In this document: positions 33,040-41,583 of the stretch, piece after piece
Position numbering within the stretch: position 1 is the stretch's first letter
Layout of the letters: each line of letters begins with the position of its first letter
Source: Bacillota bacterium
Lineage (GTDB): Bacteria > Bacillota > Clostridia > Peptostreptococcales > Anaerovoracaceae
Assembly: GCA_017442785.1 (NCBI GenBank)
Contig: JAFRZB010000015.1
Coordinates: 1-64,000 of the forward strand
Length of the DNA stretch: 64,000 nucleotides
Reading direction: 5' to 3'
Position numbers and translations under genes: made by a program
The notes under the pieces: generated by a model
The model's input: only the letters and a program-made list of their open reading frames with translations
What the model was told of the DNA's origin: nothing
Databases searched by the model: none

Positions 33040-34739
33040 CTTTTAAGGAAATGCCATACAGCCGCTACGACTGTGAACAGCTCAAGAAGGACCTCGCGGA
33101 GCTCACCGAAAAATTTGCAGCTGCAAAGAGCTACGAGGAGGCAAAGGCGCTCTTTTTAAAGAGCGAGGAGGAAGGAAAGCACTTCGAGACTGCCGTAACT
33201 CTTGCCCAGGTACGCCACAGCATAGACACCCGCGACAAGTTCTACGAGGACGAGTGCAACTTCTATAACCGCATGATCCCCGAGGTGGAGGAATACTCAC
33301 AGAAGTGGAACCTGGCGATGCTCAAAAGCCCATTCCGCGCGGACTTTGAGAAGGAATACGGCGACCTGATGTTCATAAACACCGAGATAGCGCTCAAGAC
33401 CTTCTCCCCGGAGATAGTGCCGCAGATGCAGCAGGAGAACGACCTCACCCAGGAATACGAGAAGCTGCTGGCAAGCGCCAAGATACCCTTCCGCGGAAAG
33501 ACCTACACCCTCGCACAGCTGGGGCCCTTCAAGGTGGATCCGGACGACGCCACGAGAAAAGAGGCCTACATGGCCGAAGGCGCCTGGTACAAGGAGAATC
33601 AGCCCAAGTTCGATGAATACTACGATAAGCTCGTACATCTTCGCGACGAGATGGGAAAGAAGCTCGGATATGAGGGCTATACCACACTGGGCTATTACCG
33701 CATGGGCCGCAACTGCTACACCAAGGATGACATCGAGAAGTTCCGCGCAGCAGTAGTAAAGTATCTTGTTCCGGTAGCGGAAAAGATCTACAGGAAGCAG
33801 GCTGAGCGCCTGGGATGCGAATATCCCATGAGTTTCTATAACTCCGTCCTGGAGTTCCGCAGCGGAAACCCCAAGCCCGCCGGAGACAGGGATTATCTCC
33901 TTGAGGCAGGACAGCGCTTCTACGATGATCTTTCGCCCGAGACATCAAAGTTCTTCAGCGTCATGCGCAGGATGGAGCTTATGGACCTGCTCTCCACCGA
34001 AGGAAAGCAGTCGGGAGGCTACTGCACAGCCATCCCGGATTACAAAGTTCCCTTCATCTTCGCCAACTTCAACGGCACCCAGCACGACGTGGAGGTTATA
34101 ACCCACGAGGCCGGACATGCTTTCGAGGCCTGGATGAACATAGACCGCATCCCCAGCAGCTACGTATGGCCTGGAATGGAATCCGCCGAGGTCCACTCCA
34201 TGTCCATGGAGTTCTTCGGTGAGACCTTTGCCGAGGACTTCTTCGGAAAGGACGCCAGGAAGTTCCTGTACAGCCACCTTGCCGGTGCCATCACCTTCAT
34301 ACCCTACGGCACCATGGTGGACCACTTCCAGCACGAGGTATACGCCAATCCGGACTGGACGCCCAGACAGCGCCACGACTGCTGGAAGAAGCTGATGGGC
34401 ATCTACACACCGTGGATAAAGCTGGACGGAGAGATCCCCTTCTACTCCGAAGGAGAGCACTGGCAGAGACAGCACCACATCTACTCCAGCCCGTTCTATT
34501 ACATAGACTACTGCCTTGCTCAGACGGTATCGCTGGAGTTCTGGTCCATGATACAGAAGGACAGGAAGAATGCCTGGGAACACTACATGGCATACACCAT
34601 TCAGGGCGGAAGCAGGACATTCACCGACCTTCTTAAGAACGCGGACCTTAAGAGCCCGTTCGAGGAAGAGACGCTGAGGAGCGTCTGCAGACAGGCGGAA
34701 AAGTTCCTGGACGATTTCGATCTTACGGGGATAGCTTAG
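33036..34739 (+). CDS. M3-family oligoendopeptidase
   Basis: A 567-residue zinc metallopeptidase related to PepF/oligoendopeptidase F. The zinc motif HEAGH is at residues 357-361 (EVITHEAGHAFEAW), followed by a downstream Glu in SAEVHSMSMEF and the HHIYSSPFYYIDYCLAQ substrate-binding segment typical of M3 enzymes. It degrades short peptides in the cytosol; no signal peptide is present. AAAGGAGG lies before the ATG, which overlaps the rnhB stop (ATGA). Its stop TAG overlaps the stop of the convergent U32 gene. Confidence 0.9.
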   Translation: MTFKEMPYSRYDCEQLKKDLAELTEKFAAAKSYEEAKALFLKSEEEGKHFETAVTLAQVRHSIDTRDKFYEDECNFYNRMIPEVEEYSQKWNLAMLKSPFRADFEKEYGDLMFINTEIALKTFSPEIVPQMQQENDLTQEYEKLLASAKIPFRGKTYTLAQLGPFKVDPDDATRKEAYMAEGAWYKENQPKFDEYYDKLVHLRDEMGKKLGYEGYTTLGYYRMGRNCYTKDDIEKFRAAVVKYLVPVAEKIYRKQAERLGCEYPMSFYNSVLEFRSGNPKPAGDRDYLLEAGQRFYDDLSPETSKFFSVMRRMELMDLLSTEGKQSGGYCTAIPDYKVPFIFANFNGTQHDVEVITHEAGHAFEAWMNIDRIPSSYVWPGMESAEVHSMSMEFFGETFAEDFFGKDARKFLYSHLAGAITFIPYGTMVDHFQHEVYANPDWTPRQRHDCWKKLMGIYTPWIKLDGEIPFYSEGEHWQRQHHIYSSPFYYIDYCLAQTVSLEFWSMIQKDRKNAWEHYMAYTIQGGSRTFTDLLKNADLKSPFEEETLRSVCRQAEKFLDDFDLTGIA

Positions 34740-36820
34740 AGCAGATCTCTTAGATAAAGACCGGCCGTACGGCGGCCGTCTATGGGGAGGCCTTCGATGA
34801 GGGCCTCCTTTATTTTTCTGCAGGTATCGGAGCTTTCGACCGTGAAATATAAAAGCTCGTGGTCCGCATGCGGCCTTCTGCGGTCCCCCGCATAAAGAGG
34901 CACGCAGTTTAAGATCTCGGAATACTGCTTTTCCCTGCAGATGACAGTAAACTCCTCGCCCTTTCTGTCCGTTAGCTTATTGATTCCGCTGCAGCGGCCG
35001 CAGCCGTTCCTTCCCTTTGCGGGACAGGCCCTGAACTTCATGAGAGGAAGGTATCCGTAAACGACGAGGCCGCAGGGGACGGCCCCCTTCTCATCCGCTC
35101 CGGACAGCGTCTCTTCCATGTCTTTAAACGGCAGCTCAAAGGACAGGAGGCAGTCCTTAAGACCGAGCCCGGAATACCTTAAAAGAGCCTCGGAGTTTGT
35201 GATATTGAGGAACATGCCTCCGTGGGCTGCCATATCGTATTCCTTCGATAAACGCAGTCCTCCCAGATTTTCTACATAAGCATCAGTTATGTTTAGTTCT
35301 TTTATTTTCAGCAATTGTCTTCTGACGCGTTCCATTCCGGAAGGCCAGACCACAGGAGGTATCTCCGCCATTATCGTTTTGGCTCCGAGCTCTCTCGCCC
35401 TGTCCGCACAGCCCGGGTCCTCCGCCAGCCTGTGCAGCGGAAGTATCACTGTCTCCGGGCAGCCGGAAAACAGCTGATCTGGGCTCTCGAATCTTGTCCA
35501 CAGGGCTGTTTCCCCTTTTCCGGGCTTCGGCGCTTCTGATGGCGTCTCAGGAGCTTTCAGAGGCATATGCGGGCGTTTCTCGAACTCCTTTATCCTTGCC
35601 TCGGCAAGGCTCTCCAGAGCCGACCTTCTGAGCTCGTTGAGCTGTGAGGACGGAAGCATCAGCCCTTCTCCCGCGATGAGCTTCAGGCTTCTCAGATAAT
35701 AAGGGGTGCCGCCGGTCTTCGACAGGCTCCGCTGCGCGTATTCTTCTGTTATGGGCAGGGTCCTTGCGGCCTGAGGAACGGCGCCTTCGGCCCTTACGGA
35801 GATCTCTCCGCAGCTTACGGAAAGCACTGACGGCTTTCCCTCCTCCGCAGTAAGCACCATGTCCACGGGGATGTTCTGAGGCTCCTTTTCGTAAAGAGCG
35901 GCAAGGTCTTTGAGCACGTCCGATGCGGCTGTGACGTCTTCCTTAGTCCTGTATCCGAACATGGAAAGATCCCTCTTTCCGGTAAGATATCCGTCGGTAA
36001 AGCCGCTCCTGGAGAAGACCGCCCTGAGAGCCTCCATGTCAGGCTCCCGTCCGTCAAGCACCGCCCTGCAGGCAGAGACAGATGCTGCCACATACTCGGG
36101 GCGCTTCATCCTTCCTTCTATCTTAAGGCTGCAGACGCCGGCGTTCGCCAGCTCTTCTATGTGCTTTATGTACGAGAGGTCCTTAAGTGAAAGAGCGTGG
36201 TCCCTGCCGCAGACGCTGCAGTCCAGTCTGCAGGGCTGGGCGCAGAGCCCCCTGTTGCCGCTCCTTCCGCCTATTATCGATGAGATGTAGCAGAGCCCGG
36301 AGACGCTCATGCAGTGAGCGCCGTGAACGAAGGACTCCAGCTCCATGCCTGTCTTTTCGTATATCTCCCTTATCTCGGAAAGAGAGAGCTCCCTTGCCAG
36401 CACCGCCCTGGAAAAGCCCATCTCCTTAAGCATCAGTGTGCCCTCCGCGTTGTGGACGGCCATCTGGGTGGAGGCTATGAGCGGTACGTCAGGCCAGCGT
36501 TTTTTTGCGTATTCCGCCACGGCAAGGTCCTGGACTATGAGCCCGTCCGCGCGGTTTTCGCAGGCAGTGTCTGCCGCCCTTTTTACAGCGGAAAGCTCGC
36601 CCTCCTTTATGAGGGTATTGACGGTGATATATACCTTTACGCCCCTCTCGTGGCAGTAGTCCATGGTCTTTGGGAGCGCCTCGCCTGAGAAGTTGTCCGC
36701 GCTGCGCCTGGCGTTGAAATCCTGCAGGCCGAAATAGACGGCGTCCGCGCCGCAGCGCACTGCCGCCTTAAGCTGCTGCTCTCCCCCTACGGGAGCCAGG
36801 ATCTCGGGCCTTCTCTTCAT
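34736..36820 (-). CDS. U32-family protein, RlhA-like (large)
   Basis: A 694-residue U32 protein. The first half holds the TIM-barrel-like U32 region (PEILAPVGGEQQLKAAVRCGADAVYFGLQDFNAR) and the family signature with clustered cysteines MSVSGLCYISSIIGGRSGNRGLCAQPCRLDC. The middle region matches the collagenase-like extension found in long family members. E. coli RlhA, of similar length, hydroxylates C2501 of 23S rRNA and needs an iron-sulphur cluster; older annotations call these peptidases or collagenases. RNA hydroxylation is therefore the best guess. The ATG overlaps the stop of the second U32 gene (ATGA). Confidence 0.78.
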   Translation of the reverse strand: MKRRPEILAPVGGEQQLKAAVRCGADAVYFGLQDFNARRSADNFSGEALPKTMDYCHERGVKVYITVNTLIKEGELSAVKRAADTACENRADGLIVQDLAVAEYAKKRWPDVPLIASTQMAVHNAEGTLMLKEMGFSRAVLARELSLSEIREIYEKTGMELESFVHGAHCMSVSGLCYISSIIGGRSGNRGLCAQPCRLDCSVCGRDHALSLKDLSYIKHIEELANAGVCSLKIEGRMKRPEYVAASVSACRAVLDGREPDMEALRAVFSRSGFTDGYLTGKRDLSMFGYRTKEDVTAASDVLKDLAALYEKEPQNIPVDMVLTAEEGKPSVLSVSCGEISVRAEGAVPQAARTLPITEEYAQRSLSKTGGTPYYLRSLKLIAGEGLMLPSSQLNELRRSALESLAEARIKEFEKRPHMPLKAPETPSEAPKPGKGETALWTRFESPDQLFSGCPETVILPLHRLAEDPGCADRARELGAKTIMAEIPPVVWPSGMERVRRQLLKIKELNITDAYVENLGGLRLSKEYDMAAHGGMFLNITNSEALLRYSGLGLKDCLLSFELPFKDMEETLSGADEKGAVPCGLVVYGYLPLMKFRACPAKGRNGCGRCSGINKLTDRKGEEFTVICREKQYSEILNCVPLYAGDRRRPHADHELLYFTVESSDTCRKIKEALIEGLPIDGRRTAGLYLRDLL

Positions 36821-38037
36821 GCCTTCTTCCTTAAAATGTCCTGAGCCAGTATGCCCTCGGGGGCATTTATCGTAAGTATCCTCATGGGTACTGCGGAGCG
36901 CTCCATGGCATCTCCTGCCTCCCCTTCAATGCTCTCTATGACGAACTTCAGCGCGCGCTTTCCGGGGCTTACGACTTCTATCTCGTCCCCGACGGCGAAC
37001 GGGTTCCTGGTCTGTATCTTAAGCCTTCCGTCCCTGCTGTCCTCAATGGCGGTCCCAACGAAGAGCCAGTCTCTTATGTATCCTCTGGTGTCCGGGGCTA
37101 TAGACTCCGGATCCCCCAGATAAAAGCCTGTGCAGAAAGGCCTGTGGCTGGTGGTCTTAAGCTCCGCCGTGGCCTCGGAAACACTTATCTTTCCGTCCAA
37201 AAGCATGCGGTAGGCATTCACGACCGTGGCTATGTAGAACGGGGTACGCATGCGCCCTTCTATCTTGAAGCTGCATATGCCTGCGTCCGCCATCCTCTGC
37301 AGTATGCCCGCGCAGCACAGCTCCTTGGAGGAGAGTATGGCCATGCCGTTTTCATCCTCATCCACCTTGAAGAACTCTCCGGGGCGCTTCTCCTCCATGA
37401 GGTAGTAGTTCCACCTGCAGGTCTGGGCGCACTGCCCGCGGTTGCCGCTCCTTCCGGCCAGGAAGGCGCTCAGCATGCACCTGCCGGAGTACGACATGCA
37501 CATTGCACCGTGTATGAAGCCTTCAAGCTCAAGATCCGCGGGTGTCTTTGCCCTGAGCTCTGCTATCTTCTCCAGGGAGAGCTCCCTCGCAAGGACTATT
37601 CTGGAGGCGCCGAGATCCCTGTAGACGCCCGCCGCACGGTAGTTCATGCAGTTTGCCTGCGTGCTGACATGCACGTCAAGATCCGGCACTGAGGCCTTTA
37701 TCTCAGCAACGGCGCCTAAGTCGGACACTATCACCGCGTCCGCCCCAAGATCATTAAGGAACCTCGCGTATTCCGCCAGCCTCGGTATCTCATCGTTGTC
37801 TGCAAAGCAGTTGACTGTTACATACAGCCTCTTTCCCGCCGCGTGTATCAGCTCCGAGGCCTCCGCCAGCTTCTCTTCGTCAAAGCCTGCCGAAGAAGAG
37901 CGCAGCTGCATGAACGGTCCTCCGAGGTAAATGGCGTCCGCACCGTATCTGAGGGCGGTCCTCACCGCCTCCATGTCGCCCGCGGGCGCAAGAAGCTCGG
38001 GCTTTTTCCCGCCCGGCATAAGTATGCTTTCGTACAT
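36817..38037 (-). CDS. U32-family protein, TrhP-like
   Basis: A 406-residue U32 protein with PELLAPAGDMEAVRTALRYGADAIYLGG, the signature GAMCMSYSGRCMLSAFLAGRSGNRGQCAQTCRW and a C-terminal beta-rich segment (VGDEIEVVSPGKRALKFVIESIEG). Size and order resemble TrhP/YegQ and B. subtilis YrrO, which hydroxylate U34 of tRNAs to ho5U using prephenate. AGGAG lies nine bases before the ATG. It is coupled to the larger U32 gene; tandem U32 pairs are common in Bacillota. Confidence 0.8.
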   Translation of the reverse strand: MYESILMPGGKKPELLAPAGDMEAVRTALRYGADAIYLGGPFMQLRSSSAGFDEEKLAEASELIHAAGKRLYVTVNCFADNDEIPRLAEYARFLNDLGADAVIVSDLGAVAEIKASVPDLDVHVSTQANCMNYRAAGVYRDLGASRIVLARELSLEKIAELRAKTPADLELEGFIHGAMCMSYSGRCMLSAFLAGRSGNRGQCAQTCRWNYYLMEEKRPGEFFKVDEDENGMAILSSKELCCAGILQRMADAGICSFKIEGRMRTPFYIATVVNAYRMLLDGKISVSEATAELKTTSHRPFCTGFYLGDPESIAPDTRGYIRDWLFVGTAIEDSRDGRLKIQTRNPFAVGDEIEVVSPGKRALKFVIESIEGEAGDAMERSAVPMRILTINAPEGILAQDILRKKA

Positions 38038-38049
38038 GTATGTCCGCTC

Positions 38050-39891
38050 CTAATATCTGAAATTGGTCTGTTCGTAGTACTGCATATAGCGGAGGTCGTA
38101 CAGCCTGCTCTGAAGCTCCAGGGGAGCCCCGTCCGCATAGACCGTGCCTTTTTCGTCCGCAAAGATCCCTGAAGAAAGAGTCACGGGCAGCTGAGCCGCG
38201 GCATCGGATGAAGCCTGCATAAGCGCCGGTCCCCTGTATCCGCACAGCTCAAAGAGCCTTGCCGTCAGGTATTCCGCCGAGACGTACCCGGCGTCGCCCT
38301 TAAAGCTTCCTCCGAGCAGCTTCTTTGCCGCGCTGTTGGCCCAGATGAGATAGCTCGTGCTGTGCATCTCAAGGACGGACTGAGCGTCCTCTGCGGCGGT
38401 GTCCGTGCCGAAGACCTCGTACGCGTCATAAAAGTCCGGTCTGTGGTCCGAATAAATAAGCACGACCACCGGCTCGGCGTCAGCCTCCATGCGGTCCAGC
38501 ATGCTCCTTATGTAGAAGAAGCTGTCCTTTACGCTCCCCAGGTAATTGCTTATCTCCGCCACTGCGGGCCCCGCTATGCCTTCGGTAAAGGATCCGTAGC
38601 GCAGTGTCTGGGTATCGTAGGGCGCGTGGCTCTGTGTGGAAGCGGCGAAAATGAACTGCCTGCCGTTTCCGTTTTCCAGGGCCTTCCTCCACGTGTCGTA
38701 GACCTCGTTATAGAGGAACCAGTCGGAATCCGGGTAAGCGCTCTCCTCTCCTCTGTTCTCGATATCGATGCCGTTTCCCAGATACCTGAAGTCCTCAAAG
38801 CCCAGGCAGGAGTTTATCCTTCCCCTTCCGTCCAGCCACCTGCTGCAGGTCTGTATCCCGCGGGTCTCGTAGCCCTGCGACCTCAGGTACCACACGTAAG
38901 AGCCCGTATTTTCCCTAATGGCGCCTGCTGCAGAGCAGCCGGTAAGGACCTGCCTCTGGGTAAGCATGTCGTCATTCAGCGCAGCATCCGAGACCAGTCT
39001 TCCGAAGACTGAGCGCGCCTTGATGTAGTTGTAGTCCGCGTACGCGGAGGCAAAGTCCACGCCTGCGGCATTCGTATATGAAAAGTCCTCAAAGGACTCC
39101 AGCTGAAGGGCAATGATGCTTACCGCCCTGTCGTCCGGGATGTCCTCCTTTTCGTAGCGCGCCAGCATCTCCTTTGCCTTGTCTGCCGAATAGCCTCCGG
39201 GCGGCTCCATGTCGTTCCTGTTCTGGGCCGAGAGCATCAGGGGGAACCAGAAGCCCCTGGCAGCGTACTCCACGTGCTCGGGAGCAGCCTCCTGCTCCTT
39301 ATATACCGAAAGCTCCGCGAATTCCGCGCTGTCTCTTACGTACCTGAAGCCGAAGAATCCGCCGGCCACAAGCACCGCAAGCAGCAGCACGCGCCCCCAG
39401 AACCAGGGGGACCTCCGCCTTATGAACATCACCAGGAGCAGCGTGGTGACGGCCACCAGGTATACCAGGCAGCCTATGCACAGAAGATCCAGGTGTATCT
39501 TGGAGGCTTCGTTTATGTACTGAAGGAACTCGCCGGAGAAAATGTCAGAGAGCCAGATGACGTCGGACACCGAGCTTATCTTGGCGCCCTCGGCGTAGGC
39601 AAGTGTAAAGACCGCCGCCGTGGACAGGAAGAACGACAGCCACGGCCGCCCGAATATCATGTAGACCATGAGGTGAAGCAGCACCACGGGAGCGATGTTC
39701 AGCAGAAGGAGCACGGGCTCCCTGAAATAAAGCAAAAAGAACGGCCTCAGCTCTGCTCCTGTGGCTATGCCCAAAGACAAAGCGCCGCTGACTGCACCGA
39801 ACAGCGCCACCAAAAGGAAACCTGCAAGTGACAGGCGCCTCCTGGCCGGTTTTTTCTCCTTTTCCTTTTTTTTCTTTTCGTCAGCCTGCAT
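38050..39891 (-). CDS. LtaS-like membrane sulfatase-fold enzyme
   Basis: A 613-residue protein with a Lys/Arg-rich N-terminus (KKKKEKEKKPARRR), about five membrane helices (roughly 20-190), and a large extracytoplasmic domain of the alkaline-phosphatase/sulfatase superfamily. That domain starts near VSIIALQLESFEDFSY and includes FIFAASTQSHAPY and VVLIYSDHRPDFYDAYEVFG. The layout matches lipoteichoic-acid synthase and related phosphoglycerol transferases. The usual LtaS nucleophile context (a Thr in a GKTSD-type loop) is not evident; the equivalent region reads DMLTQRQVLTGCSAAG, so the donor or acceptor may differ. The ATG follows a terminator stem whose arm supplies the only visible ribosome site. 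Confidence 0.75.
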   Translation of the reverse strand: MQADEKKKKEKEKKPARRRLSLAGFLLVALFGAVSGALSLGIATGAELRPFFLLYFREPVLLLLNIAPVVLLHLMVYMIFGRPWLSFFLSTAAVFTLAYAEGAKISSVSDVIWLSDIFSGEFLQYINEASKIHLDLLCIGCLVYLVAVTTLLLVMFIRRRSPWFWGRVLLLAVLVAGGFFGFRYVRDSAEFAELSVYKEQEAAPEHVEYAARGFWFPLMLSAQNRNDMEPPGGYSADKAKEMLARYEKEDIPDDRAVSIIALQLESFEDFSYTNAAGVDFASAYADYNYIKARSVFGRLVSDAALNDDMLTQRQVLTGCSAAGAIRENTGSYVWYLRSQGYETRGIQTCSRWLDGRGRINSCLGFEDFRYLGNGIDIENRGEESAYPDSDWFLYNEVYDTWRKALENGNGRQFIFAASTQSHAPYDTQTLRYGSFTEGIAGPAVAEISNYLGSVKDSFFYIRSMLDRMEADAEPVVVLIYSDHRPDFYDAYEVFGTDTAAEDAQSVLEMHSTSYLIWANSAAKKLLGGSFKGDAGYVSAEYLTARLFELCGYRGPALMQASSDAAAQLPVTLSSGIFADEKGTVYADGAPLELQSRLYDLRYMQYYEQTNFRY

Positions 39892-39893
39892 TA

Positions 39894-39926
39894 AAAATAC
39901 CCCCTGACTGCATCAGGGGGTATTTT
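39894..39926 (-). terminator. Terminator abutting the LtaS-like gene
   Basis: A 14-bp perfect inverted repeat, AAAATACCCCCTGA (39894-39907) with TCAGGGGGTATTTT (39913-39926), loop CTGCA. The minus-strand U-run reaches to within three bases of the downstream ATG (39891), and its AGGGGG arm is the only Shine-Dalgarno-like sequence for that gene. Confidence 0.8.
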
Positions 39927-39966
39927 ATCATTCTTATGCTTCGGATGCAACCTCGGCGGCCTCTTG

Positions 39967-40494
39967 CTACCTGAACATCTCGCGGTTTACACCGTTGGTG
40001 TTGTGCCTCCTTACGTGGCTCTTTTTAAGATCATCCGCGTCGCAGTTTACGTCGTGAGTGGCGCCCAGATCATAGACGCTGCCGCGCCTCTTGATGGCGG
40101 CCTCCTCCCTGAGCTGCTTTGCAAGCCAGTCGTTCCTGCGGTCCTCAAGCAGCACGGCATTCTCGCCGAGAGTGCCCGTCACCCTGGAGCCGAAGGACTT
40201 CTCTATCTTGCTCGCGGAGATCTTCCCGGGATTGGCTGTCCTGGCGAACGCTCCGGTGCCGTACACCTGCCCTGCGGACCTGGACTTGTTGTCCAGCCTC
40301 CTTACCTGGTCCATGCGCTCCTGCTGAGCGTCATAGGACTGGGGCGCCTGAGGGCGCGGTACATACTGCTGCGGGCGCTGCTGAGGCTGCCCGGGGCGGC
40401 TCGCCTGCTTGGCCTTCCTGGAGACGCCGCTGATCACGGAGATGATCAGTACTATCCAGATTATTCCGAAGAAAACGCTGAAAGCCTCGCCCAT
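39967..40494 (-). CDS. Small membrane protein of SPFH operon, unknown
   Basis: A 175-residue protein with one N-terminal membrane helix (AFSVFFGIIWIVLIISVISGV, about 4-24), a Gln/Pro-rich linker (about 30-60), and a basic, low-complexity C-terminal part. I do not recognise a family. It starts two bases after the stop of the SPFH gene and ends at a terminator, so it is almost certainly its operon partner; SPFH proteins often pair with small membrane proteins, though this one is not NfeD-like. Confidence 0.65.
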   Translation of the reverse strand: MGEAFSVFFGIIWIVLIISVISGVSRKAKQASRPGQPQQRPQQYVPRPQAPQSYDAQQERMDQVRRLDNKSRSAGQVYGTGAFARTANPGKISASKIEKSFGSRVTGTLGENAVLLEDRRNDWLAKQLREEAAIKRRGSVYDLGATHDVNCDADDLKKSHVRRHNTNGVNREMFR

Positions 40495-40496
40495 AG

Positions 40497-41390
40497 CTAC
40501 TTGGCGCTTTCCTTAAGCGCTGCTATGGTACCTGCAAGATTGGCGATGTCAGAGGGCACGATGAGCTTCGTGGCCTGGCCGTTAGCCATGACCTCTGCGG
40601 TCTCGAAGGACTTGAGCTTGATGTATCCGTCGCCCGGGTTCGCCTCGTTGATGAGCCTGATGGCCTCTGCCTTGGCCTGCTGTACTGCAAGCAGAGCCTG
40701 GGCTTCACCTTCGGCCTCACGGATGCGCTGCTCCTTAACGGCCTCGGCCTTGAGGATGGCTGCCTGCTTTTCACCTTCTGCAAGGGTGATCGCGGACTGC
40801 TTCTTACCTTCGGCGGTAAGGATGGCTTCTCTCTTTTCACGCTCCGCCTTCATCTGCTTTTCCATCGCGTCCTGGATGCTCTTGGGCGGCTCTATGTTCT
40901 TTACCTCTACACGGCTTACCTTGATGCCCCACTTGTCGGTGGCCTCATCCAGGATGGCTGTTATGCGTCCGTTGATGTCGTCACGGCTGGTGAGGGTCTC
41001 ATCGAGAGTCATCGAACCGATGATGTTACGGAGCGTGGTAGCGGAAAGGTTCTCGATGGCTGCTACAGGTCTTTCAACGCCGTATGCGAATGCCTTCGGA
41101 TCGAAGATGTAGAAGAATACTACGGAGTCGACTCTCATCGTAACGTTATCCTTCGTGATAACGGGCTGAGGCTCGAAGTCGGCCACCTGTTCCTTCAGGG
41201 ATACCTTCTTTGTTACTCTGTAAAGAATTGGCACTTTAAGGTGAAGGCCTGCGTGCCATGTGTCTCTGTACTTACCGAGAGACTCAATGACCCACGCGCT
41301 GGCCTGCGGTACTATGCAGATGCAGCTGAGCAGGATTATGATAATGATGATGATCACTAACGCAAGGATTATCGTTCCCAGACCCGGCAT
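40497..41390 (-). CDS. SPFH/stomatin-like membrane protein (slipin/QmcA type)
   Basis: A 297-residue protein: one N-terminal membrane helix with a run of isoleucines (about residues 5-27), an SPFH/band 7 domain (VPQASAWVIESLGKYRDTWHAGLHLKVPI through RVEVKNIEPPKSIQDAME), then an Ala/Glu/Lys-rich coiled coil (about 180-260) and a C-terminal tail. Stomatin-type proteins form oligomeric cages on membranes and influence membrane domains or proteases. GGAGG lies before the ATG. It is co-transcribed with the small membrane protein. Confidence 0.88.
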   Translation of the reverse strand: MPGLGTIILALVIIIIIIILLSCICIVPQASAWVIESLGKYRDTWHAGLHLKVPILYRVTKKVSLKEQVADFEPQPVITKDNVTMRVDSVVFFYIFDPKAFAYGVERPVAAIENLSATTLRNIIGSMTLDETLTSRDDINGRITAILDEATDKWGIKVSRVEVKNIEPPKSIQDAMEKQMKAEREKREAILTAEGKKQSAITLAEGEKQAAILKAEAVKEQRIREAEGEAQALLAVQQAKAEAIRLINEANPGDGYIKLKSFETAEVMANGQATKLIVPSDIANLAGTIAALKESAK

Positions 41391-41443
41391 TTTTTTCTCC
41401 TCCCTATAGATCTATGAGTTTGGTGATAATTATTACTTTTTGG

Positions 41444-41452
41444 ATTATATCA
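41444..41452 (-). promoter_or_regulatory. Extended -10 promoter of SPFH operon
   Basis: The minus strand reads TGATATAAT, an extended -10, 54 bp upstream of the SPFH ATG. Confidence 0.5.
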
Positions 41453-41516
41453 CAACGGTATGCGTTGTGCTACTGATTTCATTTTTTCTTCATAGAAACC
41501 ACTCCTTTTAGTCACT

Positions 41517-41549
41517 TTGACATTGACTTTACACTCTATATTGTATAAA
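41517..41549 (+). promoter_or_regulatory. Candidate kamA promoter
   Basis: A perfect TTGACA (41517-41522) and an adjacent TTGACT (41523-41528) precede TATATT (41537-41542) and TATAAA (41544-41549). The best pair is TTGACT-15-TATAAA; spacing is not ideal for any pair. Confidence 0.4.
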
Positions 41550-41583
41550 CTCTTATAAACAACACAAGTCAAGGGGGCATTTA

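Noticed and set aside
41417..41431. A third copy of the shared regulatory element (AGTTTGGTGATAATT) upstream of the SPFH gene
   Set aside because: It matches only part of the element with one mismatch, lies in the opposite orientation to the gene and is AT-rich, so chance is likely.
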